In this document: one piece after another, positions 11,019 to 20,558 of the stretch | Layout of the letters: the number at the start of each line of letters is the position of its first letter | Position numbering within the stretch: position 1 is the stretch's first letter | Origin: Tethya wilhelma | Taxonomy: Eukaryota > Porifera > Demospongiae > Tethyida > Tethyidae | NCBI GenBank assembly: GCA_964030475.1 | Contig: CAXIPT010000001.1 | Span: 9,563,510 to 9,627,509 of the forward strand | DNA: 64,000 nt | Reading direction: 5' to 3' | Translations under genes and position numbers: made by a program | Notes under the pieces: generated by a model | Seen by the model: the letters and a program-made list of their open reading frames with translations, nothing else | Told to the model about the DNA's origin: nothing | The model's database searches: none

Positions 11019-11632
11019 ATGGCCGCCCGTTTTGGGAGCAAACTGCGAAGCAGTGATTTCAGTGAATCTTCTAGCTCTAGTAGCTGTTCTAGTGCTCCTA
11101 AAAGAAGAAAAGTTAGCGTAGCTACTGTTGAAAAGTGGCAGAAGCAGTACGACAGTGAGCACCAAAGTCTTTTGTGGCTGCGATGTAGCAAAGATGAGAT
11201 TGATAAGTCTATTGTATCTACGTTGTGGTGTGAAGTATGTAAAGAATATGAATCACAAATATGTGGAACAATAAATTTTTCTGACGTTTGGATTTCTGGC
11301 TCAACTAATCACAAGACTAGCAACATCCTAGACCATGCCAAGAGTGATCAGCACTCGAAGTCAATGGCCTGCATGCGGCGGGCTCAAACCGACGCACTAG
11401 CCTTCATACTTCGACCCTGGATGACTTAATGGAGATAAAGATTGAAGGCACAGATCCAGATAGCTTTAATCCAGATCAGGCTATTCAACTGTGGTGGTCT
11501 GAATGCACAAGAAGACCAAATCAGGCCCCACGAAAACAGTACAGGAAAACAAAGGAAAATGAATTTAGTTCATCTAATGACACAGAGCTGGAGGATACAA
11601 GTACTCTTGATGAATTTGATAAATGGTTTTAG
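11019..11632 (+). pseudogene. Internally deleted hAT transposase: zinc finger joined to C-terminal tail
   Basis: The first frame starts with MAARFGSKLRSS (11019) and contains a serine-rich run, a KRRK basic patch, then LWCEVCKEYE and HAKSDQHSKSM. Together these make a C2-H2 finger of the type found at the N-terminus of ZNF862/C17orf113-like hAT proteins. The frame stops at 11429. Overlapping it, a second frame from about 11405 reads TSTLDDLMEIKIEG then FNPDQAIQLWW and RRPNQAPRK, then an acidic end DEFDKWF*. That is the C-terminal tail of the same hAT protein class. The roughly 500-600 residue catalytic core is missing and the junction is out of frame. The upstream ATG at 10881 gives a 46-aa extension without family support. 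Confidence 0.72.
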
Positions 11633-12426
11633 ACTAATGTACCAACTATATACAACATGTATACTTGTGTCAAAGTTTGTAATCGTATAAAATTCATTTT
11701 ATGTATATTAAAAATTTAATAATACATGGCCTTCCAAACAATTTTGTGTCTGGCCAATCCCCAATATGATCAGACATATTTGCAGAACATTGCAAAATTG
11801 TTATACTTTCCACTGTACTGTTACAGTAATTCTCTTCTTATTTTATCCTTCTTCATGATTTTCAACTGTAAGCTGTGTATGCTCAGTTTTGTCAGAATGA
11901 AATGTGATTACTACTGTATGTAGTACTTATGAAAACTTCACTTGACTGTTGGTGAAACTATCAGTGATATATATGCACTGACCACAGTGCAATAACATAT
12001 ATAAACGCACTGTCGGCACATTGATCTACATGTCACAAGTAGGCTACAAGTAAATATATTTGATACAGGGAATTGATTGTGAGTCGAACAGTGTTCTAGC
12101 CAAGAATTTTAGAGTGGTGCTAGAGTCTTGGAGCATGTTCCCCCCAGAATTTTAGTGCTCTCTGTGAGTTTCAAGCGCATCAAGCACTGTTTTGTTGCTA
12201 AAAATATCAAACATGACCAGAAACCTTACATTTTAAGTGCGCTTATTGAGCTACTATGGTTGTAATAACAGCTAACCACATAGTTAGTAGTAACAAAATG
12301 CACAGTACAGCCCATTGAGCATGACTTAGTACATTGTAGGTTCAAAGTTTAACTATATTTCACTCGCGAACACTGGCGAATCAGCACAAGGTATGTTATG
12401 TACACCGTAGAAAGAAAAAGGTATGT
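11633..12426. other. Non-coding
   Basis: AT-rich sequence without a supported gene. Around 12110-12190 there is distant similarity to the G-rich element at 27444-27944 (GCATGTTCCCCCCAGAA and neighbouring bases), so part of it may be a remnant of that family. Confidence 0.4.
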
Positions 12427-12495
12427 AATAGTTATAAACTGGTTTCAAGGATTTACGTAGCCATAAATCCTTGGAAACCAGTTTATAACTGTTAT
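12427..12495. repeat. Imperfect inverted repeat, arms about 29 bp
   Basis: AATAGTTATAAACTGG... (12427-12455) pairs with ...CCAGTTTATAACTGTTAT (12464-12495), with one bulge and one mismatch around an 8-base loop. It directly abuts the dispersed repeat beginning at 12499. Confidence 0.75.
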
Positions 12496-12498
12496 ATA

Positions 12499-12560
12499 TG
12501 TGAGGCTCCAAGGGAAAACCGGACGTTTGGGAAATTATTGTTTTTAGAGTAAAATGCGGT
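12499..12560 (+). repeat. Dispersed repeat, copy 1 (partner at 60678)
   Basis: TGTGAGGCTCCAAGGGAAAA through GTAAAATGCGG is repeated at 60678-60735 with about four differences in 58 bases. The second copy lies at the 5' break of a gypsy element. It is probably the end of a longer repeat family. Confidence 0.75.
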
Positions 12561-13168
12561 TTTAGTTTATTTCGTGCTTTTGCGCGAAATTTTTTTTACT
12601 GCACGGGTGCATTGCGCTACATCTCAGCATGCTCCACGCAAAATTTGAGGGGTGGAGCTGCTTCTGTTGTAGAGATATAGACCGTATTGTTCGCCCTGTT
12701 TATTTTTATTTAGTTGCTAACACGGAGAACTGTTGCTATGCTGTGCAACAGACCGTAGTAAATATTAATGAGCTAGGCAGCTGCCACAAAAATGAATTGT
12801 TTATTCGATGTTCTCAGTGCTCTATAAGCTGACTGATCTCAGAATTTTGCTACAGCACATGGGCAGAAAGGTAAGCTAAAGCTTTATACGTGCTTGTCTA
12901 ATCCAAGCGCTTACATACAGTAGCTTTCTACTCGTAAGTATTGCCTCTCCCTGTACTGCGATCGCGTACAGGTTATTTTGAGGCTTATTTTAGTTCTTGG
13001 AACTTACTATACCTAGAATCTATCTCTCTGCTAGCAAGCGCTCACCTCCTTGAGTCCAGTAGCCCTCTCCTGGGTCTTCTTTCCTAGCTACTCGCTTCTC
13101 ACTAAATAATTTTAGTCCCCACGTGGCTGGCTGTGGTAATATTCAGCATGTACTGTACATGATCTAAT
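12561..13168. other. No feature seen
   Basis: No gene, repeat or RNA was recognised. The ORF at 12629-12832 has no family resemblance. The segment ends at the single N at 13169, so the upstream exon of the next gene may be missing here. Confidence 0.4.
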
Positions 13169-13170
13169 NA

Positions 13171-14708
13171 AAAGGTGGCATAGAAGAACGACACGTTCTG
13201 TGGTGGAATGCTTTCATCGACCAACTTGAAACTATTGGAGAGCCTGCAGCAATTTGGAAGCTGGTAGATCTTTTGAAGATAAAGCAGAGAGTAACTAAGG
13301 AAAGCAGTCAGAGACTAGTTAGTACTAAACCATCCCTTCCAGAAGTTTTATTGGCAGCAAGATCAGCTGAAAGCACATCTCTTCCCGAGGTATTGGATTG
13401 TAAAAAAAAAACACTTCTTATATTGAAGTAAAAAATTCTGGGTGGTATTAATATGAGCATATACACACATTCACATTGAACAGGTATACACAGGAAAAAG
13501 AAAACCCAATTCAAAGGTAGCACTTTAAGAAATAGAGATAATTGACATGTATTTGTGACAGTGTATATGTGAGTGAGTGTACTTACAGAGTGTGGGTTTG
13601 TGTGCATGTGTGTGAGAGGGTTGTTGGGGGGTATGTGTGTTTGAGGGTCAGTGAGTGTAAGCACAGCATTAGACAATGTATATGTCATAGCAGATCTCAG
13701 TTGACAGTCAGTCACTTGCACACACAATTCAGTCCTCCACAGTTGCAGAAGACAGGGGCACTTCAAAGCCTGTAAGGAAGAGAAAAGCTCCAACAGAAGA
13801 GACTACTACAGATGTAAGTATTGTGGTACCACATGCTCTGTGTATGCATGTGTGAGTGAGTGAGACTAAGCATAGAATTTGTCAACATGTATGTGTCATA
13901 GCAGATTGTGAGGGAGCGCCGAGTTGAGAAGTAGAGAGAGTTCAGTTTTGATCTTAATTCCAGGACAACTTACAAACAAAAATACAGCTACTTATATACT
14001 ACTACGATAACAATAACTATTCAGACACACAATAAACAAAAGTAAGGCTAAAACTAGCACAAAAGATAAGAGAACCATACAGTATGAAAACATTAATCGA
14101 CACCTAGCTATTAACACAACCATTAATAAGAACTAAAGACCTATACAAAACTCAATAGAACAAAGAAACCTATACAATACTAACAAAGCACAAAAAACCC
14201 TAAACAATAACAATGCAATTGTTCACACTCCTCCCTCCTTCTCCGGCAACAAACTAGTTTGTTGCACCATAAAACCATACTATCCAACCCCAGCTGCAGT
14301 AAGTCTTTCTTCTTTCCCAAACTTCTGCTCCACCTCTGGCTGGTAGGAAGTACTCNNNNNNNNNNNNNNNNNNNNNNNNNNNNNNNNNNNNNNNNNNNNN
14401 NNNNNNNNNNNNNNNNNNNNNNNNNNNNNNNNNNNNNNNNNNNNNNNNNNNNNNNNNNNNNNNNNNNNNNNNNNNNNNNNNNNNNNNNNNNNNNNNNNNN
14501 NNNNNNNNNNNNNNNNNNNNNNNNNNNNNNNNNNNNNNNNNNNNNNNNNNNNNNNNNNNNNNNNNNNNNNNNNNNNNNNNNNNNNNNNNNNNNNNNNNNN
14601 NNNNNNNNNNNNNNNNNNNNNNNNNNNNNNNNNNNNNNNNNNNNNNNNNNNNNNNNNNNNNNNNNNNNNNNNNNNNNNNNNNNNNNNNNNNNNNNNNNNN
14701 NNNNNNNN

Positions 14709-14784
<76 letters not shown>

Positions 14785-15132
14785 AGTGTGTCATTGTTGG
14801 TTTCATGGTGTACATGAGCTTATATTAGTCTTATTTTTTTGCAGGTGCATCCAGGAGACTTGGTAGCACTAAATTGTCCAGCATATTCGGAGCGACCACA
14901 ACTGGCTGAAGTTGTTAAAATGGATGTAGATGATGTGCAGATAAAGTGGTATGATGGAACGTGGATGAGCAAATGGAAGGTGTACACATATTTTGCTGGC
15001 AGGAAAAAGGTGGCATGGATGGAAATGGTAAAGAAAACTGAGATTATATTTGGACCGATCTTTCTAGATACAAACAAAAAAATTCCATTAGATACACGGA
15101 AAGCATTGAGATTATTATATAGCACAGTATGA
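13171..15132 (+). CDS. Three visible exons of a gene with a Tudor/chromo-like C-terminus
   Basis: Exon A (about 13171-13389) reads GGIEERHVLWWNAFIDQLE and ends SLPEV in phase 0. Exon B 13733-13813 (81 nt) reads SSTVAEDRGTSKPVRKRK and ends TTTD before GTAAGT. Exon C 14845-15129 plus stop 15130-15132 reads VHPGDLVALNCPAYSERP, then IKWYDGTWMSKWK, and ends LLYSTV. All three are phase 0 and open. Exon C resembles a recurrent sponge C-terminal module with a QWYxGTxxxxW core, probably a small beta-barrel of the SH3/Tudor/chromo type; that fold is inference. The 5' end is lost at the N (13169). The last intron holds an LTR and a 353-base gap, and exon C sits on a contig bounded by Ns, so its placement is doubtful. 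Confidence 0.55.
13916..14227 (-). mobile_element. LTR of Gmr1-like element, copy 1 (312 bp) plus start of interior
   Basis: TGTGAGGGAGCGCC...GTTCACA with TGTGA/TCACA ends. About 97% identical to the LTR at 17644-17962, with eight or so differences. In element orientation (minus strand) it is a 3' LTR: a polypurine tract (complement of CTCCTCCCTCCTTCTCC) lies at 14228-14244, followed by about 110 bases of interior to the N gap. It lies in the intron between exons B and C of the flanking gene. Confidence 0.85.
14356..14708. other. Assembly gap (353 N)
   Basis: Unknown sequence. It separates an LTR-element edge from a (TC)n tract, and the two sides need not be adjacent in the genome. Confidence 0.99.
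14709..14780. repeat. (TC)n microsatellite
   Basis: An uninterrupted TC dinucleotide run of 72 bases borders the N gap. The Arg-Glu or Ser-Leu repeat ORFs crossing it are artefacts. Confidence 0.97.
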
Positions 15133-15304
15133 CAATTTTTCCACCCTCCTGTTTTACTATAGCTAGTGTACCACTGAACCTGTTATTGTCATGATTTTCA
15201 TAATCTTGCTTTTATAAATGTTTCCTTTTTCTTTTCATGTATATCTTTTATGCCCAATCTTACTTTTATCGTCACTTTTTAACACATTGCATTTACACAT
15301 TTTA

Positions 15305-15508
15305 TTGAAATTTCAACATTGCAGGGTTGTTGTCACTTGTAATTTTGACTATTGAAATTTCAACAGTTGAAATTTCAACAATTGAAATTTCAACAGTTGA
15401 AAATTCAACTTGATGCACATAATTTTGAGTTGAAATTTCAACAATTGAAATTTCAATACATCATTTGACTTGAAATTTCAACAAAACAGGATTCAATTGA
15501 AATTTCAA
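15305..15508. repeat. Cluster of nine 12-bp palindromes (TTGAAATTTCAA)
   Basis: Starts at 15305, 15352, 15367, 15382, 15397 (one-base variant), 15430, 15445, 15470 and 15497. Several are spaced exactly 15 bases apart. Each unit is a perfect palindrome, usually within (G/A)TTGAAATTTCAAC. The cluster lies 170 bases beyond the stop codon of the upstream exon C. Function unknown; either a decayed tandem array or a binding-site cluster. Confidence 0.9.
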
Positions 15509-15949
15509 CACTTGCCAAGATTGGCTGTTTCATCAGACAGAATCTAAACTTTGTCAACATAAGTAAGTATTGACTTGGTTGTAGTCTAGGTATGAATTCC
15601 TGAAACTTTTCACGAAAGTGTTACAATATTGCTTTTAATTAAAACAATCTCTTCAAGTGGCAGTTTATGGTTAATTTTGAATGAATTATTCCTAGTTAGC
15701 AAAAAATGCAACTTTATTGCTAGATTCCTTTTAAAATGAATAAATGTAACAATGAATTTGTAACTTTATTGACATATTCTTATAAAACATACATTTTCTA
15801 CAATAAAACTGCTTGTTTGGAATTCTATGTCGAAATTGGAAGGGCTTTTTATAATGTGTGCATTTTTAAGGGTTTGTATAGCAGTGGTGTTATAAGTAGT
15901 TATCATCGATATCGATTTTGTTTATTAATTTTTGTTACGTCAATTGATT
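15509..15949. other. Non-coding, ends at a contig join
   Basis: AT-rich 3' flank of exon C with no gene. The short ORF at 15736-15996 crosses the N at 15950 and is not real. Confidence 0.5.
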
Positions 15950-16116
15950 NAACACAGCCATTAATAAGAACTAAAGACCTATACAAACCTCAATAGAACA
16001 AAGAAACCTATACAATACTAACAAAGCACAAAAAACCTAAACAATAACAATGCAATTGTTCACACTCCTCCCTCCTTCTCCGGCAACAAACTAGTTTGTT
16101 GCACCATAAAACCATA

Positions 16117-17568
16117 CTATCCAACCCCAGCTGCAGTAAGCCTTTCTTCTCTCCCGAACTTCTGCTCCACCTCTGGCTGGTAGGAAGTACTTGAAAACAC
16201 TGACTCTGAGACTTTGACTTGCTTCCTCTCCATGTCAAGAAGCTCAAAAACATGTGGCACATCCGTTCCTAGAACCACACCCACCGGTAGCTTGTCAGAC
16301 ACAGCTACTTCTGTCTCGATAGGAAATCCTCCAATCTCCATACTTAACTTTGCGACGGGGTACGATGTAACGTCTCCATGGCTACACCTAATGAACACCA
16401 CGTCCTCCGAAACTCTGCTTGCTGGCACTAAGTCCCTCCTCACCATAGACCTAGAGCAGCCTGTATCCAACAGGATGTCCTGAACTGCTTCTCCTTCGAC
16501 CACTCCTTGTCGATGCAGCTTACTACTTGACCGTCCTGTCTCCTCTGCAAACCCACAGAAATAAACTTTCTCCGGACACCTCTTAGCAATGTGCCCCACC
16601 TGGTTACAACGGAAGCATGTTAACTGATGCTCCTCCGCTCTCGATTCTGCCTGTTTCCTCCTACAGGTCTTTTCCAAGTGCCCTGCCTTTCCACAGTAGT
16701 TGCACTCCTTTGTCTCCTTTGTCTCCGGGTCCTGCTCCTCAGTCCCCCTTCTTGCTTGTTCAAACTCATCTGCGAGTTCTCCAGCCTCGATACAAGTTGT
16801 AGGTTTCTTCTCCATCACCCACAGCCTCTTCTCAGCTCCCAACGTTCTCAAAAACTGCTCGATTCCCGTGGCTTGCTGCATTTCCTCGATGTCCTTGCAG
16901 TTCCTAAGCCACTTCGCTTGGAGGTCCATCATCCTGGTGGCCAGCTCTCGGTTAGTTTCACCACGCCCCCTAGCTGCTGATTGAAATCGCCGACGATAGG
17001 CCTCCTCGTTGATATCATACCGAGTTAAGATTGCCGTCTTCAAAGAATCGTACGTGCCTGCTTCAGCGCTGGGTAAGGCAGCAAAGGCTAGCTGTGCTTT
17101 GCCCGTCAGCTGTGGTGCCAGGTATTGAGCCCAGTCGGTCTTTGCGATCTTCTGTCCCTCCATAATCCTCTCAAAAGTCACCAAGTAGGCTTCGATATCG
17201 TCCTTTTCAGTTAATGCAACCAGTTTCACGCTCAAACCGGATCCTGCAGCTGGCTTGACACTCTCAGCAGCTCTGGAAGTCTCCACCACCTTCATGAGAC
17301 GTTCCATTTGTTCTTTCATGAACTCCATCTGTCGCCCCACTTCTTTCTCCCGAGCAGCACGCTCCTCCTCGAACCGAGTCCGTTCAGCTTTTATTTCCTC
17401 CTCCCGTCTCGCTCGTTCAGCTTCAATCTCCTGCTCTCTCTTTTCACCGTCCTGGACAAGCTTCTCAATGAGCTCAGATATATTCTTCTCAGCCATCTTT
17501 TCCTGTGTACTCGACCCTGACTTGTACTTCTTTCCCGATCGCAGTCTCGATGCTGATCTGCTAGTCAT
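16117..17568 (-). CDS. Retrotransposon Gag-protease polyprotein, 483 aa, intact
   Basis: Starts MTSRSASRLRSGKKYK. Residues about 25-95 form a charged coiled coil rich in EERARREEE-type repeats. Residues about 125-270 resemble the SCAN/capsid region (LVTFERIMEGQKI, EEAYRRRFQSA, EQFLRTLGAEKRLWV). Two CCHC zinc knuckles follow: CNYCGKAGHLEKTC at 289-302 and CFRCNQVGHIAKRC at 318-331. An aspartic protease has its active site in DILLDTGCSRSM (DTG at 368-370) and a GVVLGTDVP segment near 430. The ORF then ends at VEQKFGREERLTAAGVG, with no reverse transcriptase. The vertebrate SCAN domain is known to derive from Gmr1-like Gag proteins, which fits. The ORF is unbroken, so the protein could still be made. 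Confidence 0.92.
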   Translation of the reverse strand: MTSRSASRLRSGKKYKSGSSTQEKMAEKNISELIEKLVQDGEKREQEIEAERARREEEIKAERTRFEEERAAREKEVGRQMEFMKEQMERLMKVVETSRAAESVKPAAGSGLSVKLVALTEKDDIEAYLVTFERIMEGQKIAKTDWAQYLAPQLTGKAQLAFAALPSAEAGTYDSLKTAILTRYDINEEAYRRRFQSAARGRGETNRELATRMMDLQAKWLRNCKDIEEMQQATGIEQFLRTLGAEKRLWVMEKKPTTCIEAGELADEFEQARRGTEEQDPETKETKECNYCGKAGHLEKTCRRKQAESRAEEHQLTCFRCNQVGHIAKRCPEKVYFCGFAEETGRSSSKLHRQGVVEGEAVQDILLDTGCSRSMVRRDLVPASRVSEDVVFIRCSHGDVTSYPVAKLSMEIGGFPIETEVAVSDKLPVGVVLGTDVPHVFELLDMERKQVKVSESVFSSTSYQPEVEQKFGREERLTAAGVG

Positions 17569-17622
17569 CTAATGTTGTATGGTTGTGAAGCGAAGGTTTG
17601 TCGGAATCTATCACGAACAGGA

Positions 17623-17640
17623 ATCCCACCTCTGACACCA
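17623..17640 (-). other. Primer-binding site, tRNA-Leu-like
   Basis: Three bases inside the 5' LTR the element-strand sequence is TGGTGTCAGAGGTGGGAT, complementary to a tRNA 3' end of the leucine type (...ATCCCACCTCTGACACCA). The same site, with one change, follows the LTR at 36141. The tRNA identity is inferred from general tRNA-Leu acceptor sequence. Confidence 0.7.
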
Positions 17641-17643
17641 AAT

Positions 17644-17962
17644 GTGAGGGAGCGCCGAGTTGAGAAGTAGAGAGAGTTCAGTTTTGATCTTAATTCCACG
17701 ACAACTTACAAACAAAAATACAGCTACTTATATACTACTACGCTAACAATAGCTATTCAAACACACAATAAACAAAAGTAAGGCTAAAACTAGCACAAAA
17801 GATAAGAGAACCATACAGTATGAAAACATTAATCAACACCTAGCTATTAACACAGCCATTAATAAGAACTAAAGACCTATACAAACCTCAATAGAACAAA
17901 GAAACCTATACAATACTAACAAAGCACAAAAAACCTAAACAATAACAATGCAATTGTTCACA
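17644..17962 (-). mobile_element. 5' LTR of the Gag-protease element (319 bp)
   Basis: TGTGAGGGAGCGCC...TTGTTCACA with TGTGA/TCACA inverted ends. Read on the minus strand it begins TGTGAACAATTGC. The right flank begins GATGG. Shared bases with the left flank of the 13916 LTR are only GAT (or CAGAT if the terminal CA is counted as flank), so a target duplication between these two LTRs is not established. Confidence 0.88.
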
Positions 17963-18990
17963 GATGGCTAGCGGAGAGTGTGTGCTAGCTGTGACTTCGA
18001 AGCTTGGTGGGCGTATCCAACCAAGCGTATGTTGAGTGTGATTGACTTTTGACCTCTGACCCCTCTGCCACCTAGGTGAGCTCCAAGTGAGTCTACAGGA
18101 AAAGTTGAATTTGACAGGGCTGTATAAAGTCCATTTTTCTTCCCTGGTGGAGAGGAGAGAGAGGCAGTGAGGTATGTGAGCTTGTAGGGTGTTTGTGTGT
18201 CTTGAATATCATGTTGAGTTTTTGACTGGGTGGGACTCAGTTTTCCTGTTTACCAGTTATACATTTTGTGAGAGAATGTGGTTGTCAAAAGTGTATACAT
18301 AGTACAAAAAGCCCTTGATGAGCAATTTTTTGCTTTTTTTCAACATACATTTTTTCGTTCATCTGTTGTCTTTCAAACCACCTGGTAGTGAGTGAGTGGC
18401 AATGGTAAAAAAATCCATTATAGAGAGCAACCTTGACCCTTTTGAGCAATAATCAGCCATTTTGAGACCAAATCCACTCGGCTTTGAGATAGTATCACGA
18501 GTTTCAATGAATATCATTACTGTTTTATTTTGATCCCCGCCCACTCAAAAACCTCTAACCATATATCATTGGATATGCAAATTAGGAACTCTGACCAAAC
18601 TTCAACCAAAGGCCTAAATAATACAATCTATGATAATAACAAATGAAACCAAACTTTAAAGCACAGGCGCATGGAGTTCCCACCCATCCTGAATGTATCA
18701 CTTAAATTACAAAGCACTCATGGGGTGCTTTGATTAAAAACTGGGTTGGCTAGAACTACAGAGGGCTATTGCCTTGCCTTAACCATTATTGCACTAACCA
18801 GCACTAATACAATGACCCTTAAGCATTCCCATAAACAACAGCTGAACATGCAATAGCTTTTAAAGAAATCACCATAGCTATTAGCAAATTATAGCGTAAC
18901 CAACACCAGAGGCAACACCAACCTAATCATATAAACAGAGGCCAAACAACAACACTATAAACAAAAAACAAAAAACTCAAAGCTAAAACA
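17963..18990. other. Non-coding; becomes A/C-rich towards its end
   Basis: No gene is supported. From about 18600 the plus strand is poor in T and rich in A and C, the same bias seen in the ORFs that follow, so this may be the 5' untranslated or leader part of the same unit. Confidence 0.4.
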
Positions 18991-18996
18991 ACAACA

Positions 18997-19242
18997 ATGA
19001 TAACAAACCAGATTGTGCAAGAAGCCGAAAGGCTCATGGAAAAGGCAGCAAGGAGAGGTGATAAAAGAACCTTCCTGTCCATCTACCTTGAAGCCGACAC
19101 GGATCTTAGATTTCTAAATCACGAAGAGGAAAGAGATCAACTATGCTTAATCCACTGGACGATCCGGCGCTGGTTCCGACTCCCAAGTGAAGACGACTGG
19201 CCGGACCTCCAGGACACACAAGTAACAGACCCCACATCTTAA
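18997..19242 (+). CDS. Small ORF, 81 aa, unknown (first of an A-rich set)
   Basis: MITNQIVQEAERLMEKAARR then an acidic/Trp-rich C-terminus (HWTIRRWFRLPSEDDWPDL). The helical charged N-terminus looks properly coding. AATAAA occurs at 19250, eight bases after the stop. The strand is strongly A-rich. No family recognised. Confidence 0.4.
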   Translation: MITNQIVQEAERLMEKAARRGDKRTFLSIYLEADTDLRFLNHEEERDQLCLIHWTIRRWFRLPSEDDWPDLQDTQVTDPTS

Positions 19243-19421
19243 TGTGAAGAATAAAACTTTCTATATTATAGCCATATACTCATCAACAGATAATTCAAAA
19301 TTCAAATTTCAATTTTACTCTTATATGAGACATTTCTATTTATCCAAACCACGACCCATATAACCACACCCCCTAAGTGTGTGACGCACATGCCTTCTAA
19401 ACAGAACATTATAATATACTA

Positions 19422-19772
19422 ATGACCCGTGACGAACATGTGATATCACGTCACACGCCACGCAAAGGAGAATTTAACCTTACGCACGAACAACTAGCTT
19501 CCATTTTGAGTTATTTCCTGCTGAAAAAGACTACTCGTCGAAAGGCCTACAGGAAGAATTCTGGAAGATTAGCAATTGGAGCATTTGGAAGACATAGAAG
19601 AAGCAATACGGAAGAAATTATTGGAAGATTGAGAAGTGAGAAAGAATTGATTATATATATACCAGAAAGAGACGGAAGCAACCCTAAAACCCAAAAAGAG
19701 AACAAACCAAATCCTAAGCATATCTTTCCCAAACCCATTGACCTGACATACAGAAATTTCAAAGAGCAATAA
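19422..19772 (+). CDS. Small basic ORF, 116 aa, unknown (second of an A-rich set)
   Basis: MTRDEHVISRHTPRKGEFNL, a hydrophobic LASILSYFLLKK stretch, then Arg/Lys-rich sequence and a Lys/Asn/Pro-rich tail. Base composition matches the ORFs on either side. No known domain. Antisense ORFs over the same span are shadows. Confidence 0.4.
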   Translation: MTRDEHVISRHTPRKGEFNLTHEQLASILSYFLLKKTTRRKAYRKNSGRLAIGAFGRHRRSNTEEIIGRLRSEKELIIYIPERDGSNPKTQKENKPNPKHIFPKPIDLTYRNFKEQ

Positions 19773-19785
19773 CAAAACCAACCAC

Positions 19786-20429
19786 ATGCACAGCCTGATT
19801 GTCCTAAGAAATGGCATCTCCAAAGGTCAAAGAACACTCACAAACAAACAAACCAGCCATGGAGGCCCATCAAACCTACTTACAACAGTACCTGAAACAC
19901 AACAAAAAAGCCAAGCAGGCGAATTCAAAGCCAACCAGGGATTAACCAAACAAGTACCCAAACCGACCTAACGGGCTCACAAGTCAATGGAACTGGCAGC
20001 AACAATAGCCTTATGGGCTACACCAACACAGATGACGTAAACACTCTAGGAGCAACCAAGCCCTCACCCAAAGATGGACTAATTCCTGGGGGACAAGACC
20101 TGAACGTGACCGTTACAACGTCTGACCAAAGACTCCTTGAAAGAGGAGACTCAATTGATGACTTAAATGCATCTGGACTCTTAAACCAAACTGTTGAAGG
20201 AACAAGCCAACTAATGACACACAACAGAAATAGCCAACAACCTAGCCAAAACAGAAGCACTCCTAACCGAAAAAGGAAAAAGGCTGAAAGCAGCCTTTAC
20301 CATTTTAACCAAGGCCAACCACCACAAACAGAAGGAAAGCCTCCAAGGAGCGTGTTTCTAAGGTGTAAGCCACATATATACAGAGACTTGCAGAGATCTT
20401 GCAACCTGCACGGAGAGCAGAAATTATAG
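19786..20429 (+). CDS. Gln/Asn/Thr-rich basic ORF, possibly frameshifted (third of an A-rich set)
   Basis: The first frame (19786-19971) and the second frame (open from about 19890, ATG at 20013, stop 20427-20429) overlap and have the same Thr/Gln/Asn-rich style, so one shift may split a single protein. The second ends with a basic cluster NRKRKKAESS and a region CKPHIYRDLQRSCNLHG. No enzymatic motif. Could be a nucleic-acid-binding ORF1-like protein of an unknown retroelement. Confidence 0.35.
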
Positions 20430-20558
20430 GTCATGTGACGTGACGTGATTGTAGAACATACATGCCATAGCGCGCGCCATCAAGTGACAAGACAGACTCT
20501 GATAGGCAGATTAACACAGTGTTGAGATTTAGCTTGCTAGAGTCTGACAAGCTGGGAC

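Larger units (their letters stand above)
15951..17962 (-). mobile_element. Gag-protease LTR retrotransposon lacking pol (Gmr1-like Ty3/gypsy)
   Basis: On the minus strand: 5' LTR 17644-17962, primer-binding site 17623-17640, Gag-protease ORF 17568-16117, polypurine tract 16081-16065, then a 3' LTR cut by the N at 15950 (15951-16064). The truncated 3' LTR appears identical to the matching part of the 5' LTR, so this insertion is young. Reverse transcriptase, RNase H and integrase are absent; the ORF runs straight into the end-of-pol/polypurine sequence also seen at 62490-62529. The copy therefore cannot move without enzymes from another element. Confidence 0.85.

Noticed and set aside
13308..13793. 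Minus-strand ORF of 161 aa
   Set aside because: It runs through GT-rich intron sequence and antisense to two well-bounded exons; low-complexity Thr/His composition.
14180..14828. Long ORFs on both strands crossing the N gap and the TC repeat
   Set aside because: They consist of X residues and Arg-Glu or Ser-Leu repeats from the microsatellite; not proteins.
16214..17572. Several plus-strand ORFs of 60-117 aa
   Set aside because: Exact antisense shadows of the Gag-protease ORF, which has zinc knuckles and a protease motif on the other strand.
13911..17965. CAGAT as a clean target duplication joining LTRs 13916 and 17644 into one element
   Set aside because: With LTR ends fixed by the CAGTA-flanked copy at 35.8 kb, the right flank starts GATGG, so only three bases match. 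Kept as uncertain, not claimed.
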